DNA from: Microbispora corallina
GTDB lineage: Bacteria; Actinomycetota; Actinomycetes; Streptosporangiales; Streptosporangiaceae
NCBI RefSeq assembly: GCF_016863035.1
Contig: NZ_BOOC01000002.1
Coordinates: 248,001 to 312,000, forward strand
Direction: 5' to 3'
Length of the DNA stretch: 64,000 bases
This document shows, one piece after another, positions 1-8,242 of this stretch. The notes under the pieces are model-generated. The model did not search any database, was not told the DNA's origin, and worked only from the letters and a program-made list of their open reading frames with translations. A program made the position numbers and the translations under genes. Positions within the stretch are counted from its first letter, which is position 1. The number at the start of each line of letters is the position of its first letter.

Positions 1-165
1 GGCATCGGCGCCGGGTCGGCCGGGCTGCGGGACCGCGTGGACGAGGCGCTGCGGCACATGTTCGACGACGGCACCTGGAAGCAGGCGGTCATCGACAATC
101 TCGGCGTGCTCGCCACCCGGTACACGGTCCCGCCGCCGCTCACCCGTCCCGCCCCCGGCCGCTGA
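1..165 (+). CDS. C-terminal end of an amino-acid-type ABC transporter substrate-binding protein (partial)
   Basis: Only the last 54 residues are in the window; the frame is open from base 1 to the TGA at 163-165. The visible stretch has an LRDRVDEALRHMFDDGTW pattern followed by a hydrophobic helix. This resembles the C-terminal helix of family 3 extracellular solute-binding proteins (glutamate/glutamine type), where the sequence reads roughly 'L...vn.al..l..dGt..kl..kw'. That family delivers polar amino acids to an ABC importer outside the membrane. A proline-rich tail follows. The assignment rests on a short segment and the rest of the gene lies to the left. Confidence 0.45.
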   Translation, partial: GIGAGSAGLRDRVDEALRHMFDDGTWKQAVIDNLGVLATRYTVPPPLTRPAPGR

Positions 166-256
166 CCACTCGTCCCGGCCCGGTGGCCCCTGGGTTCCGG
201 CGTCCGTTGGCGGGAATCGGCCCCGCGCGGACGCGGTCTTCGGGCAGGATGCCGTC

Positions 257-2134
257 ATGTCCCCCACGCACGGCCCGACGCCGTGGTCTCCGTGGCCCTC
301 GCCGATCTCCACGGCGGACGTGGCGCGCTCGGGGCTGGACCTGGGCTTCCCGACCGTCCTGGGCGAGGAGGTCTGGTGGGAGGAGAGCCGGCCCGCGGAG
401 GGCGGCCGGCGGACCGTCGTCCACCGGGCCCCCGACGGCGTGCGGCGCGAGGTGATCGCCGCGCCGTGGGACGCCCGGAGCCGGGTGCACGAGTACGGCG
501 GGCGGTCGTACGTCGTCATCCCCGGCCACGGCCTCGTCTTCGCCGACTTCGCCGACCAGCGGCTGTACCTCGCCGAGCCGGGCGCCGAGCCCCGGCCCCT
601 CACCCCCGAGCCCGACCGCCCCTGCGGCCTGCGCTACGCCGACCTGCTGCCGTACCGGGGCCCGGACGGCCCGCAGGTGTGGTGCGTGCAGGAACGCCAT
701 CACGACGGCGGCAAGGTGAGCCGGTCGATCGTCTCCGTCTCCCTCGCCGGGGAGGTCGTCGAGCGGGTGTCCGGAGCCGACTTCTACGCCTCGCCCGCCG
801 TCTCGCCGGACGGCGAGCACGTGGCGTACGTCTGCTGGAACCATCCCCGCATGCCCTGGACGGGCTCCGAGGTGCGGATCACGAAGATCTCCGACGGCGC
901 GTCCTGGACGATCAAGGGCGGCACGTCGGAGTCGGTCCTCGCCCCGTCCTGGCGTGACGACCGCCACCTCTACCTGGTCTCCGACTGGTCGGGCTGGTGG
1001 AACCTCTACCACATCGGGATCTTCGGCACCGCCTCCCAGGCTCTCTTCCCCGCCGAGCAGGAGTTCGCCGGGCCGCTGTGGCAGCTCGGCGGCCGGCCGT
1101 ACACGGTGCTGGAGGACGGGCGGCTGGCGGTCCTGCACGGCCGGGGCGACCTGCGCCTGGGCGTCCTCGACCCAGAGGCGGGCACCCTCACCGACCTCGA
1201 CGTGCCGTACGAGGGCTGGCTGACCGCGCTCGACACGGACGGGACGACGCTCGTGGGCGTCGGGTACGGCCCGGACGTGCCGCGGTCGCTGGTCCGGGTC
1301 GACGTCGTCACCGGGCGGGTCGAGGGGCTGCGGCGTGAGGTGCCGGAGCTTCCCGACGTCGGGTACCTGCCCGTCCCCCGGGCCGTCGAGATCGAGGGCG
1401 CGCTCGGCCGCCGGGTCCACGCGTACGTGTACCCACCGCGGGCGCCTGGGGCGCCGGCGGAGGGCCCCGCGCCGTACGTCGTCTTCGCGCACGGCGGGCC
1501 GACCGCACACGCGACGACCGAGCTGAGCCTGGAGAAGGCGTTCTTCACCAGCCGGGGCATCGGCGTGATCGACGTGAACTACGGCGGGTCCACCGGGTTC
1601 GGCCGCGCCTACCGCGAGCGGCTGCGCGGCCAGTGGGGCGTGGCCGACGTCGAGGACGTGGTCGCCGCCGCCGGATGGCTCGTCGCGGAGGGGCTGGCCG
1701 ACCCCCGCCGCGTCGCCGTGCGGGGTGCCAGCGCGGGCGGCTGGACCGTCATGGCCGCCTGCGCGGCGTCGGACGTGTTCGCCGGAGGGGTGTCGATCTC
1801 CGGGATCAGCGCGCTCGCGCCTCTCGTGGCGGTGACGCACGACTTCGAGTCGCGGTACGTGGACTGGCTGGTCGGCACCGAGTCCCTGTACAGCTCCCGC
1901 GAGCCGCTGGCCGCGGCCGACCGGATCTCCTGCCCGATGCTGCTGCTCCAGGGGCTCGCCGACCCCGTGGTCCCGCCCGCCCAGGCCGAGGCGTTCGCCG
2001 ACCGGCTGTCGGCCCGGGGCGTGCCGTGCACGTACCTGGCGTTCGAGGGCGAGGGGCACGCGTTCCGGCGGGTCGAGACGAAGACCGCCGCTCTCGCCGC
2101 CGAGCTCGCCTTCTACCTGCAGCTGTTCCAGTAG
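257..2134 (+). CDS. S9-family prolyl oligopeptidase / dipeptidyl aminopeptidase
   Basis: This 625-residue protein has the layout of family S9 serine peptidases: an N-terminal beta-propeller of about 350 residues and a C-terminal alpha/beta-hydrolase. The nucleophile is in GASAGG (Ser492), the acid is Asp569 in LLLQGLADPVVPP and the base is His601 in EGEGHAF. The 32-residue Asp-His spacing is usual for the family. An HGGP oxyanion-hole motif precedes the catalytic domain. Propeller segments such as SPDGEHVAYVCWN and SDWSGWWNLY are typical WD/TolB-like blades. No signal peptide is seen, so it should be cytoplasmic and hydrolyse short peptides; the exact substrate cannot be inferred. The ATG at 257 gives the family-like N terminus. 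It converges on rny with about 185 bases between them. Confidence 0.85.
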   Translation: MSPTHGPTPWSPWPSPISTADVARSGLDLGFPTVLGEEVWWEESRPAEGGRRTVVHRAPDGVRREVIAAPWDARSRVHEYGGRSYVVIPGHGLVFADFADQRLYLAEPGAEPRPLTPEPDRPCGLRYADLLPYRGPDGPQVWCVQERHHDGGKVSRSIVSVSLAGEVVERVSGADFYASPAVSPDGEHVAYVCWNHPRMPWTGSEVRITKISDGASWTIKGGTSESVLAPSWRDDRHLYLVSDWSGWWNLYHIGIFGTASQALFPAEQEFAGPLWQLGGRPYTVLEDGRLAVLHGRGDLRLGVLDPEAGTLTDLDVPYEGWLTALDTDGTTLVGVGYGPDVPRSLVRVDVVTGRVEGLRREVPELPDVGYLPVPRAVEIEGALGRRVHAYVYPPRAPGAPAEGPAPYVVFAHGGPTAHATTELSLEKAFFTSRGIGVIDVNYGGSTGFGRAYRERLRGQWGVADVEDVVAAAGWLVAEGLADPRRVAVRGASAGGWTVMAACAASDVFAGGVSISGISALAPLVAVTHDFESRYVDWLVGTESLYSSREPLAAADRISCPMLLLQGLADPVVPPAQAEAFADRLSARGVPCTYLAFEGEGHAFRRVETKTAALAAELAFYLQLFQ

Positions 2135-2174
2135 CCTCCCGCCGCGCCGCGGGCCCGGCCGGTGGGACGCAGGA

Positions 2175-2191
2175 CGCGGGCCACGCCCGCG
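2175..2191. terminator. GC hairpin downstream of the S9 peptidase
   Basis: A perfect 7-bp inverted repeat (cgcgggc/gcccgcg) with a 3-base loop lies 40 bases after the peptidase stop, between convergent genes. There is no U-tract, which is common for actinobacterial terminators. Confidence 0.4.
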
Positions 2192-2280
2192 GCACAGACC
2201 GGCAGGGGGACGACCGTGCGGGGGCGGCGCACCGCCGCGCGACGCGGGGCGCTGGGACGCGGGGTCGGCCCGGCAGGGGG

Positions 2281-2316
2281 CCCGGCAGGGGCGCCGCAGG
2301 GGCGCGGCCTGCCGGG
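2281..2316 (-). terminator. Probable rny terminator
   Basis: A perfect 9-bp inverted repeat (cccggcagg/cctgccggg) begins 3 bases past the rny stop codon when read on the minus strand. The loop is GC-rich. The position fits an intrinsic terminator for rny and it could also act on read-through from the convergent peptidase gene. Confidence 0.45.
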
Positions 2317-2319
2317 CGG

Positions 2320-3945
2320 TCAGCGGGCGAACTCGGTGGCCCGCGACTCCCTGACCACGGTGATCCTGATCTGGCCGGGATAGGTGAGCTCCTCCTCGAC
2401 CTGCTTGGCCACGTCACGGGCGATGACCTGCGCCTGGATGTCGTCCACCGAGTCGGGACGGACCATGACGCGGATCTCGCGGCCGGCCTGCATCGCGAAG
2501 ACCTTGTCGACCCCGTCGTACGACTGGGCGATCTCCTCCAGCCGCTCCAGCCGCTTCACGTACGCCTCGAGCGACTCGCGCCGGGCGCCCGGACGGCTGC
2601 CGCTGATGGCGTCGGCGGCCTGGGTGAGGACGGCCTCGACCGTCCGGACCTCGACCTCGTTGTGGTGGGCCTCGATGGCGTGGACGACGTCCTCGTGCTC
2701 GCCGTACCGGCGGGCGATCTCCGCGCCGATCATGGCGTGGCTGCCCTCCACCTCGTGGGTGAGCGCCTTGCCGATGTCGTGCAGCAGCGCGCACCGCTTC
2801 ACGAGGTCGCGGTCGAGCCGCAGCTCGGAGGCCATGATCCCGGCGATGTGGGCGGACTCGATGAGGTGCTTGAGCACGTTCTGCCCGTAAGAGGTGCGGT
2901 AGCGGAGCTGGCCCAGCAATGTCACCAGCTCGGGGTGCATCTCCGTGATCCCCAGCTCGACCAGGGCGTCCTCGCCCGCGCGCACGCACAGGTCGCGCAC
3001 CTCGGCCTTGCTCCGCTCGTACGCCTCCTCGATGCGCTGGGGGTGGATCCGGCCGTCGAGGACGAGCTTCTCCAGCGTGAGCCGGGCCGTCTCCCGTCGT
3101 ACCGGATCGAAGCAGGACAGCAGCACCGCCTCGGGCGTGTCGTCGATGATGAGGTTGACGCCGGTCGTGGACTCGAAGGCGCGGATGTTGCGGCCCTCGC
3201 GGCCGATGATCCGGCCCTTCATCTCGTCGCCCGGCAGGTGGAGCACGCTGACCACCGACTCGGCCGTCTGCTCCGTCGCGACCCGCTGGACGGCCAGGGT
3301 GACGATCTTGCAGGCGCGCTTCTCGCCCTCCTTGCGGGCCTCGCTCTCGATCTCGCGGACGATCAGCGCGGCCTCGCGCTTGGCCTGGTTCTCGATCTCC
3401 TTGACCAGCTCGCCCTTCGCCTGCTCGGCGGTGAGACCGGCGACCCGCTGGAGGATCTCCTGGCGCCGCTCGGCGACCCGTTCGAGCTCCTCACGCCGGT
3501 CGGCGAGCTCGGTCTCCGTCTCGGCGAGCTTGCGGGCGCGTTCGGCCTGCCTGCGGGCTTCCTCGTCGAGCCGCTGCTCGCGCTCGGCTAAGCGGTTCTC
3601 GCGGCGTTCGAGGTCGGACCTGAGCTCCTTGAGCTCGCTCTTGAGGATGCGGGACTCCTCCTCGACCTCCTTGCGCATCAGCGCGGCGCCCTCGGCCAGA
3701 CCCTCCGACTTCTTGAGGAGCTCCCCCGCGTCGTGCTCCGCCTTGGTCCGGATCTCCTCGGCCTCGCGCCGGGCCCGCTCCAGCTCCTCGTTGACTCCGG
3801 CCTTGACCTCGGCCAGCTGCTCGGGTGAGGGGCCGGCGGGCATGGTCATGCCGCCGGTGCGGCGGACCACTATCACAAGGGCGGCGATCGCCACGAGAGC
3901 CAGCAGCACCACCGCAACCGCCAGAACGATCACGATCGTGTTCAT
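2320..3945 (-). CDS. rny: Ribonuclease Y
   Basis: RNase Y is a membrane-anchored endoribonuclease that starts decay of many mRNAs. The 541-residue protein shows all expected parts in order: one N-terminal transmembrane segment (about residues 4-28), a long charged coiled coil (about 40-215), a KH RNA-binding domain with GRIIGREGRNIR at 244-255, and an HD metal-dependent hydrolase domain with the HD pair at His389-Asp390 (LLHDIGKA). The final residues match the conserved YPGQIRITVVRE end. The ATG at 3945 follows a GGAG Shine-Dalgarno sequence. It lies downstream of recX on the same strand, separated by about 320 bases, so it probably has its own promoter. Confidence 0.96.
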   Translation of the reverse strand: MNTIVIVLAVAVVLLALVAIAALVIVVRRTGGMTMPAGPSPEQLAEVKAGVNEELERARREAEEIRTKAEHDAGELLKKSEGLAEGAALMRKEVEEESRILKSELKELRSDLERRENRLAEREQRLDEEARRQAERARKLAETETELADRREELERVAERRQEILQRVAGLTAEQAKGELVKEIENQAKREAALIVREIESEARKEGEKRACKIVTLAVQRVATEQTAESVVSVLHLPGDEMKGRIIGREGRNIRAFESTTGVNLIIDDTPEAVLLSCFDPVRRETARLTLEKLVLDGRIHPQRIEEAYERSKAEVRDLCVRAGEDALVELGITEMHPELVTLLGQLRYRTSYGQNVLKHLIESAHIAGIMASELRLDRDLVKRCALLHDIGKALTHEVEGSHAMIGAEIARRYGEHEDVVHAIEAHHNEVEVRTVEAVLTQAADAISGSRPGARRESLEAYVKRLERLEEIAQSYDGVDKVFAMQAGREIRVMVRPDSVDDIQAQVIARDVAKQVEEELTYPGQIRITVVRESRATEFAR

Positions 3946-4265
3946 GCTCGCTCCACCCCTCTCGCCTCAGACACATCTCCAGACGAGGGGTCACGCGCGC
4001 AGCACGGCACCACCCGGTGGCGTCACCAGGACAAATATCGCCCAAATCCCCGGCCGCCCTCAGAGGCGACCGATCCGGCCCGGAGGCCGATCAAGATCTT
4101 TCGTCCGTCGTTCACCGTTATGGGAAACCGCGCTGCGCGGAGTAACTCCTCACTGCGGTCGAGATTAAGCGTCAGAGAGGTAACGAGCAAGCAAAGATGG
4201 TCTGTCAAGCGACTTTTGCCAGGGTGGGGTCTCCGGATCCCTCGCCCGCTCCGGCGCTCTCGCGG
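3946..4265 (-). promoter_or_regulatory. rny leader and promoter region (gene-free stretch)
   Basis: No convincing gene lies here; a 61-codon frame on the minus strand overlaps the promoter candidate and has no recognisable features. On the minus strand a TTGCTC element (4190-4185) is followed after 17 bases by TAATCT (4167-4162), a plausible sigma-70-type promoter for rny with a leader of about 210 nt. A perfect TTGACA also occurs at 4208-4203, but nothing well spaced follows it. Confidence 0.35.
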
Positions 4266-5618
4266 TCATCCGAAGTCGTCGGGAAGGTCATCCGATTCGA
4301 CGCCCTCGGCCTCCAGCGCCTCGCGGACCACGCGGAACGCCAGGCCCGGCGAGTAGCCCTTGCGGGCGAGCATGCCGACCAGCTTCCGGGTGCGGGCCCG
4401 GGGGTCGGCGCCCCGGGTCGAGGCGAGCTTCTTGGCCACGAGCGCGCGGGCGGTCTCGACCTCCTGCTCGGGGTCGAGCTGTCCGACCGCGTCCTTGACC
4501 GTCTCCTCGTCCACCCCGCGATGCCGCAACTCCTGGGCGAGCGCGCGGCGGGCCAGGCCACGACCGGCGTGGCGTGAGCTGACCCAGGCGGCGGCGAACG
4601 CCTCGTCGTCGATGAGCCCTACTTCGGAGAACCTCTCCAGCACGGCCTGGGCGGCCTCCTCGGGGACCTCCCGCTTGCGCAGGGCGTCGGCGAGCTGGGC
4701 CCGGGTCCTGGGGGCCATCGTCAGCAGCCTGAGGCAGATCGCCCGGGCAACCGACTCGGGGTCGGCGTCCTGCCCCTGCGCCGCCGGAGACCCCTCCTGA
4801 GGCCCGTCCGGCAGCCACCCTGACCGCCGCCCGCGACGTCTCCGGCCGCGACCAGCCTCCGGATCTCCCGACGACTCCGGATCTCCCGAAAAGTCCGGTG
4901 ACCACCCGGACCGGCCGCCTCGCCACCCTCGGTCCGTCCCCGGATCTCCCGGGGAGTCCGGCGACCATTCCGGCCGTCGGCCGCGACGTCTCCGGCCGCG
5001 ACCAGCCTCCGGATCCGGATCCTTGCCGAGCAGGGCCTCGGGCAGCGCCTCATCATGCGACCAGCCGGGCCGCCCGCCCGCGCCTGGGCTCTCTCCCGGG
5101 CCGCCGGTGAACCATGTGGGGTCCGCGCCCTCGGGAGGGCCGGCGGGATCGCGGTCGCCGGTGTACCCGTCCTGCGGCCACCGCCGGGTGCGTGCGGAGG
5201 AGTCCCTCCGACGCCGGCTCGAGCGGGCGCCGGTCCCGGATTCCCCACCGGCGCCCGGGGCGGTCGCCCGGCCGGCCGAGCCGGAGACGTCGGCTCCAGA
5301 GACGTCGGCTCCAGAGCCGGCTTCGCCCCTCTCATGCCTGCGGATCTGCTCCCGGAGCGCGTCGAGGGTGGGCCGGGCCTCGTCCCGGCCCGGTGGGGGC
5401 GGGCCGGCATCAGGCCGTGGCCATTCCGTATTAGGCCGTGGCCATGCCGCGTCGGGCCGACGCCGTGCCGCATCGGCGTGACTGTCGCGCTCAGGGGAGG
5501 AGGGCTCGCCGTCCCACGGGGAAAGAGCGGGGTCCGGGTCAGCCGGACCCCAGGGGCCTGACGTCCAGTCCCCCGATCCCGGCTCGTCGCCGGGAGCGGA
5601 GGTGTCGTCGCGCCTCAT
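4266..5618 (-). CDS. recX: RecX regulatory protein with a long disordered N-terminal extension
   Basis: RecX binds RecA filaments and damps their activity. The RecX domain occupies residues 291-450 (three-helix repeats, with motifs like RFSEVGLIDDEAFAAAWV and GYSPGLAFRVVREAL). The first 290 residues are low complexity, rich in Gly, Pro, Ser, Asp and Arg, with repeated SPDxxGDP and GRRRRGRR blocks. RecX proteins are usually 150-270 residues, so this extension is unusual. The ATG at 5618 lies 8 bases after the recA stop, which supports the full-length start and co-transcription with recA. An internal start nearer the domain cannot be excluded. Imperfect DNA repeats underlie the extension. Confidence 0.88.
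   Translation of the reverse strand: MRRDDTSAPGDEPGSGDWTSGPWGPADPDPALSPWDGEPSSPERDSHADAARRRPDAAWPRPNTEWPRPDAGPPPPGRDEARPTLDALREQIRRHERGEAGSGADVSGADVSGSAGRATAPGAGGESGTGARSSRRRRDSSARTRRWPQDGYTGDRDPAGPPEGADPTWFTGGPGESPGAGGRPGWSHDEALPEALLGKDPDPEAGRGRRRRGRRPEWSPDSPGDPGTDRGWRGGRSGWSPDFSGDPESSGDPEAGRGRRRRGRRSGWLPDGPQEGSPAAQGQDADPESVARAICLRLLTMAPRTRAQLADALRKREVPEEAAQAVLERFSEVGLIDDEAFAAAWVSSRHAGRGLARRALAQELRHRGVDEETVKDAVGQLDPEQEVETARALVAKKLASTRGADPRARTRKLVGMLARKGYSPGLAFRVVREALEAEGVESDDLPDDFG
4831..5014. repeat. In-frame direct repeat inside recX
   Basis: A 34-base sequence at 4831-4864 recurs exactly at 4981-5014, 150 bases (50 codons) apart, so it is in frame. It encodes the Arg-rich GRRRRGRR-type block of the RecX extension. 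A second short repeat (15-base unit) at about 5281-5315 encodes GADVS twice. Confidence 0.75.
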
Positions 5619-5626
5619 TGCAGCGA

Positions 5627-6730
5627 TCAGACGTCACCGGGCTTGGGCGCGGCGGCGGCCTTCGAGCCACGGCCGGAGGCCGGTGCGGCGGGCGCGGCCG
5701 GGGCGGCGGCCGGCGGCTCGCTGGGAGCGTCGAGCCGCGGCCCGACCCCCAGCTTCTCCTTGATCTTCTTCTCGATCTCGTTGGCGATGTCGGGGTTGTT
5801 CTTGAGGAAGGTGCGGGCGTTCTCCTTGCCCTGCCCGAGCTGGTCGCCCTCGTACGTGTACCAGGCGCCGGCCTTGCGGACGAAGCCGTGCTCGACGCCC
5901 ATGTCGATCAGGCCGCCCTCGCGGGAGATGCCGATGCCGTACAGGATGTCGAAGTCGGCCTGGCGGAAGGGCGGGGCCATCTTGTTCTTGACGACCTTCA
6001 CCCGGGTGCGGTTGCCGACCGGCTCGGTGCCGTCCTTGAGTGTCTCGATCCTGCGCGCGTCCAGCCGCACCGACGCGTAGAACTTCAGCGCCTTGCCACC
6101 CGTGGTGGTCTCGGGGCTTCCGAACATGACGCCGATCTTCTCGCGGAGCTGGTTGATGAAGATGGCGGTGGTCCGGGTCTGGTTCAGTGCGCCGGCGATC
6201 TTGCGCAGCGCCTGCGACATGAGGCGGGCCTGGAGACCGACGTGGCTGTCGCCCATCTCGCCCTCGATCTCGGCCTTCGGCACGAGGGCCGCCACCGAGT
6301 CGATCACGATGATGTCGACGGCGCCGGAGCGGATCAGCATGTCCGCGATCTCGAGCGCCTGCTCACCGGTGTCCGGCTGGGAGACGAGCAACGCGTCGAC
6401 GTCGACGCCCAGCTTCTTGGCGTACTCGGGGTCGAGGGCGTGCTCGGCGTCGATGAACGCGGCGATGCCGCCGCCCTTCTGGGCGTTGGCCACGGCGTGC
6501 AGGGCGACCGTCGTCTTACCGGAGGACTCGGGGCCGTACACCTCGACGATCCTGCCGCGGGGATAGCCGCCGATGCCCAGGGCGACGTCGAGAGCGATCG
6601 AACCGGTGGGGATGACCTCGATCGGGGCACGCGCGTCGTCTCCGAGGCGCATGACGGAGCCCTTGCCGAACTGCCGCTCGATCTGTGCGAGGGCGGTCTC
6701 AAGGGCCTTCTCGCGGTCGTTGATTGCCAT
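5627..6730 (-). CDS. recA: Recombinase RecA
   Basis: RecA forms ATP-dependent filaments on single-stranded DNA, performs strand exchange and triggers LexA autocleavage. The 367-residue protein has the Walker A motif GPESSGKTT at 66-74, the Walker B region [15 protein letters not shown], the L2 loop region after [22 protein letters not shown], and a C-terminal domain followed by an Ala/Pro-rich tail. No intein is present, unlike in some mycobacteria. The ATG at 6730 follows an AGGGGG ribosome site. recX follows 8 bases downstream, so the two form an operon. Control is by an SOS box about 145 bases upstream. Confidence 0.98.
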   Translation of the reverse strand: MAINDREKALETALAQIERQFGKGSVMRLGDDARAPIEVIPTGSIALDVALGIGGYPRGRIVEVYGPESSGKTTVALHAVANAQKGGGIAAFIDAEHALDPEYAKKLGVDVDALLVSQPDTGEQALEIADMLIRSGAVDIIVIDSVAALVPKAEIEGEMGDSHVGLQARLMSQALRKIAGALNQTRTTAIFINQLREKIGVMFGSPETTTGGKALKFYASVRLDARRIETLKDGTEPVGNRTRVKVVKNKMAPPFRQADFDILYGIGISREGGLIDMGVEHGFVRKAGAWYTYEGDQLGQGKENARTFLKNNPDIANEIEKKIKEKLGVGPRLDAPSEPPAAAPAAPAAPASGRGSKAAAAPKPGDV

Positions 6731-6863
6731 TGGGTGCCCCCTGGAGGGTCGTCGTCTTCTCGGTCACCGAAAAGCTACGGGGTGCCACCGACATTTTCCC
6801 GGGCTTTCGCGTCGCTGTGGACGAGGGCGACCGGGAACGGCCGCACCCCGGCGGCGACCACTC

Positions 6864-6869
6864 CAATAT
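6864..6869 (-). promoter_or_regulatory. Candidate recA -10 element
   Basis: Read on the minus strand this is TATATT, starting three bases after the SOS box. LexA bound at the box would cover the -35/-10 spacer, consistent with SOS repression. Confidence 0.5.
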
Positions 6870-6872
6870 AGC

Positions 6873-6886
6873 CGAACGACTGTTCG
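6873..6886. promoter_or_regulatory. LexA (SOS) box of recA
   Basis: The perfect palindrome CGAAC-gact-GTTCG matches the Gram-positive/actinobacterial LexA operator core GAACN4GTTC. It sits immediately upstream of the TATATT element and about 145 bases before the recA start, the expected arrangement for a LexA-repressed recA. Confidence 0.9.
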
Positions 6887-7046
6887 ATCACACCTCGAAA
6901 GCCCCATTCGCCACGCGGGTGGCGCCGCCGGAAGGCGGACCGCACCCCGGCGTTACATTCCCGGGCCTTACCCGGACATGGTTGTCAGCCCGTTGACCTG
7001 CGGCGATCCTTGTACCAAAGCCGGATCTCCACGTGAAGGCGGCTAC

Positions 7047-7322
7047 GTGACGGGGACCAGCGCGTACGGCCGCGAGCGCCGCGCATACCTCGAAGCCCTC
7101 GCGGCGCGGCTCCCCGAGCGCGGGCTCGCGGGCCGCCTCGTGGGCGGTGACGAGCCCGTCCTGTGGGTCTGGCACCCGCGCACGAGGAGGCAGACGATCG
7201 TCTTCGCGTCGCCGTCGCGCGAGGGCTGGACCTTCCTGTGGTCGCCCGACGGGCAGGAGAGCGTCGAGGAGCCCGGGCTCACCGCCGAGACGATCCGCAA
7301 TCAACTCTCCCAGCCCGCCTGA
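7047..7322 (+). CDS. Small conserved-looking hypothetical protein
   Basis: This 91-residue protein is not assigned to a family. It starts with a basic helix (YGRERRAYLEALAARLPERG) followed by a beta-rich half (EPVLWVWHPRTRRQTIVFASPSREGWTFLWSP). The GTG at 7047 is chosen because a GAAGG ribosome site lies 7 bases upstream; an ATG at 6978 would add a segment that overlaps the promoter region. It is divergent from recA. The stop codon falls in the first unit of a 13-bp tandem repeat. It may be a small cytoplasmic actinobacterial protein; no role can be given. Confidence 0.6.
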   Translation: MTGTSAYGRERRAYLEALAARLPERGLAGRLVGGDEPVLWVWHPRTRRQTIVFASPSREGWTFLWSPDGQESVEEPGLTAETIRNQLSQPA

Positions 7323-7388
7323 CACGCCCGCCTGACACGCCCGCCTGACACGCCCGCCCGACACGCCCGCCCGACACGCCCGCCCGAC
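7313..7388. repeat. 13-bp tandem repeat
   Basis: The unit gcccgcctgacac (later units have gcccgcccgacac) is repeated nearly six times directly after the small hypothetical gene and includes its TGA. The copies are almost identical, which points to recent slippage. Confidence 0.9.
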
Positions 7389-7435
7389 CGAGCCCGCCGG
7401 ACACATCCCGCCCGGTCGCCCTCCCGGGGTGCCCC

Positions 7436-7681
7436 TCAGCGGATGGCGTCGGCCAACCGCACCCTCGCCCCCGTGCGCAGGACGGCCCGCTCGTACACGC
7501 GGACGTAGCCGGCTTCCTCAAGGGTGAGGATGTGCTTGGACAGCAGGGAGTCGCTGACCTCGATCGTGTCGCGCAGGAAGCGGAAGCCGGCCTTCTCGGA
7601 CGCCGCCAGTGCGGCCATGATCGACAGACGGACCGGCGCGTGGATCAGGTCGTCGAGCTCGTGCCGGGGATGGGTGGTCAT
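7436..7681 (-). CDS. Small winged-helix DNA-binding regulator
   Basis: The 81-residue protein is almost entirely one winged-helix domain: an Arg-rich first helix (APVRLSIMAALAAS), the recognition region DSLLSKHILTLEEAGYV and the wing. It resembles the HTH_27/MarR-like single-domain regulators found beside small membrane proteins in actinobacteria. Its ATG overlaps the stop of the upstream membrane protein gene (ATGA), which implies translational coupling. It probably controls its own two-gene operon. The effector and targets are unknown. Confidence 0.75.
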   Translation of the reverse strand: MTTHPRHELDDLIHAPVRLSIMAALAASEKAGFRFLRDTIEVSDSLLSKHILTLEEAGYVRVYERAVLRTGARVRLADAIR

Positions 7682-7920
7682 CGGCTCGCCAGCAGCCGCC
7701 ACGCGCCCCACACCAGGGGAAGCCCCGCCACCACGGACACCGCGACCAGCGCGGTCACCCACACGGGGGCCGGGTGGTCGGGCAGGAGGAACACCCCGAA
7801 CGCGAACGCGGCCATCGTGATCGTGTACGCCGCGGTCAGCGGGCCGTTCAGGCGCGCCACGAGCCGGTCGTGGACGCGGCGCCGGTACCAGTAGACGGTG
7901 ATCAGGATCGTGAGCAGCAC
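7678..7920 (-). CDS. Small membrane protein coupled to a winged-helix regulator
   Basis: The 80-residue product begins with a short hydrophobic segment (LLTILITVYWY), has a basic stretch and then two hydrophobic segments (about 29-47 and 52-75), so two or three membrane passes are likely. The GTG at 7920 has a GGAGG ribosome site 7 bases upstream. The stop codon overlaps the start of the regulator gene. Pairs of a small integral membrane protein and a one-domain winged-helix regulator recur in actinobacteria, but the function of the pair is not known. Confidence 0.65.
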   Translation of the reverse strand: MLLTILITVYWYRRRVHDRLVARLNGPLTAAYTITMAAFAFGVFLLPDHPAPVWVTALVAVSVVAGLPLVWGAWRLLASR

Positions 7921-7990
7921 GCACGCGCCTCCGGCGATCGCCGGGACCGGCTGACGGCGCGCGGAAGCGGCCCGGAGAGGGGGTGGGGGT

Positions 7991-8185
7991 TCAGCGGAGG
8001 CGGGGATCCACGTCGACCTCCTGGCAGACGGCCTGCCAGACCTGCTTGGCCGCCACGCCCTCGGCGAGGGCCTGCTCGACGGTCCGGCCGCCGAGACCGG
8101 CGATGACGTAGTCCTTCGCCCACGACTCCGCGTACGCCTCGCCGAAGTGGCGGCGCATCCGGTTCCAGAAGTCGGTCAGGCGCAT
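7991..8185 (-). CDS. DUF3046 family protein
   Basis: The 64-residue protein (MRLTDFWNRMRRHFG..., ...AKDYVIAGLGGRTVEQALAEG..., ...VWQAVCQEVDVDPRLR) matches DUF3046, a small actinobacterial family normally encoded next to recA (as Rv2738c is in Mycobacterium tuberculosis). Its biochemical role is unknown. Here two genes of the winged-helix pair and one plus-strand gene lie between it and recA. Confidence 0.85.
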   Translation of the reverse strand: MRLTDFWNRMRRHFGEAYAESWAKDYVIAGLGGRTVEQALAEGVAAKQVWQAVCQEVDVDPRLR

Positions 8186-8199
8186 GCGTCAAGTATGGC

Positions 8200-8229
8200 C
8201 TCGCCCCGGAGCGGTCCGTCCGGGGCGAG
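8200..8229 (-). terminator. Terminator hairpin after the VOC gene
   Basis: A perfect 11-bp inverted repeat (ctcgccccgga/tccggggcgag) with an 8-base loop lies 13 bases beyond the VOC stop on the minus strand. It separates that gene from DUF3046. Confidence 0.65.
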
Positions 8230-8242
8230 AACCGGCACGAGC

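Larger units (their letters stand above)
6731..7046. promoter_or_regulatory. recA control region (gene-free stretch)
   Basis: The divergent space between recA and a small plus-strand gene holds the SOS box and a -10-like TATATT on the minus strand. On the plus side a GAAGG ribosome site lies just before the GTG at 7047. No additional gene is supported. Confidence 0.6.

Noticed and set aside
4023-4208. A 61-codon minus-strand frame upstream of rny
   Set aside because: It overlaps the candidate promoter, has no ribosome site and shows no recognisable protein features.
7313-7388. Possible CRISPR array
   Set aside because: The 13-bp units are contiguous without unique spacers and no cas gene is present.
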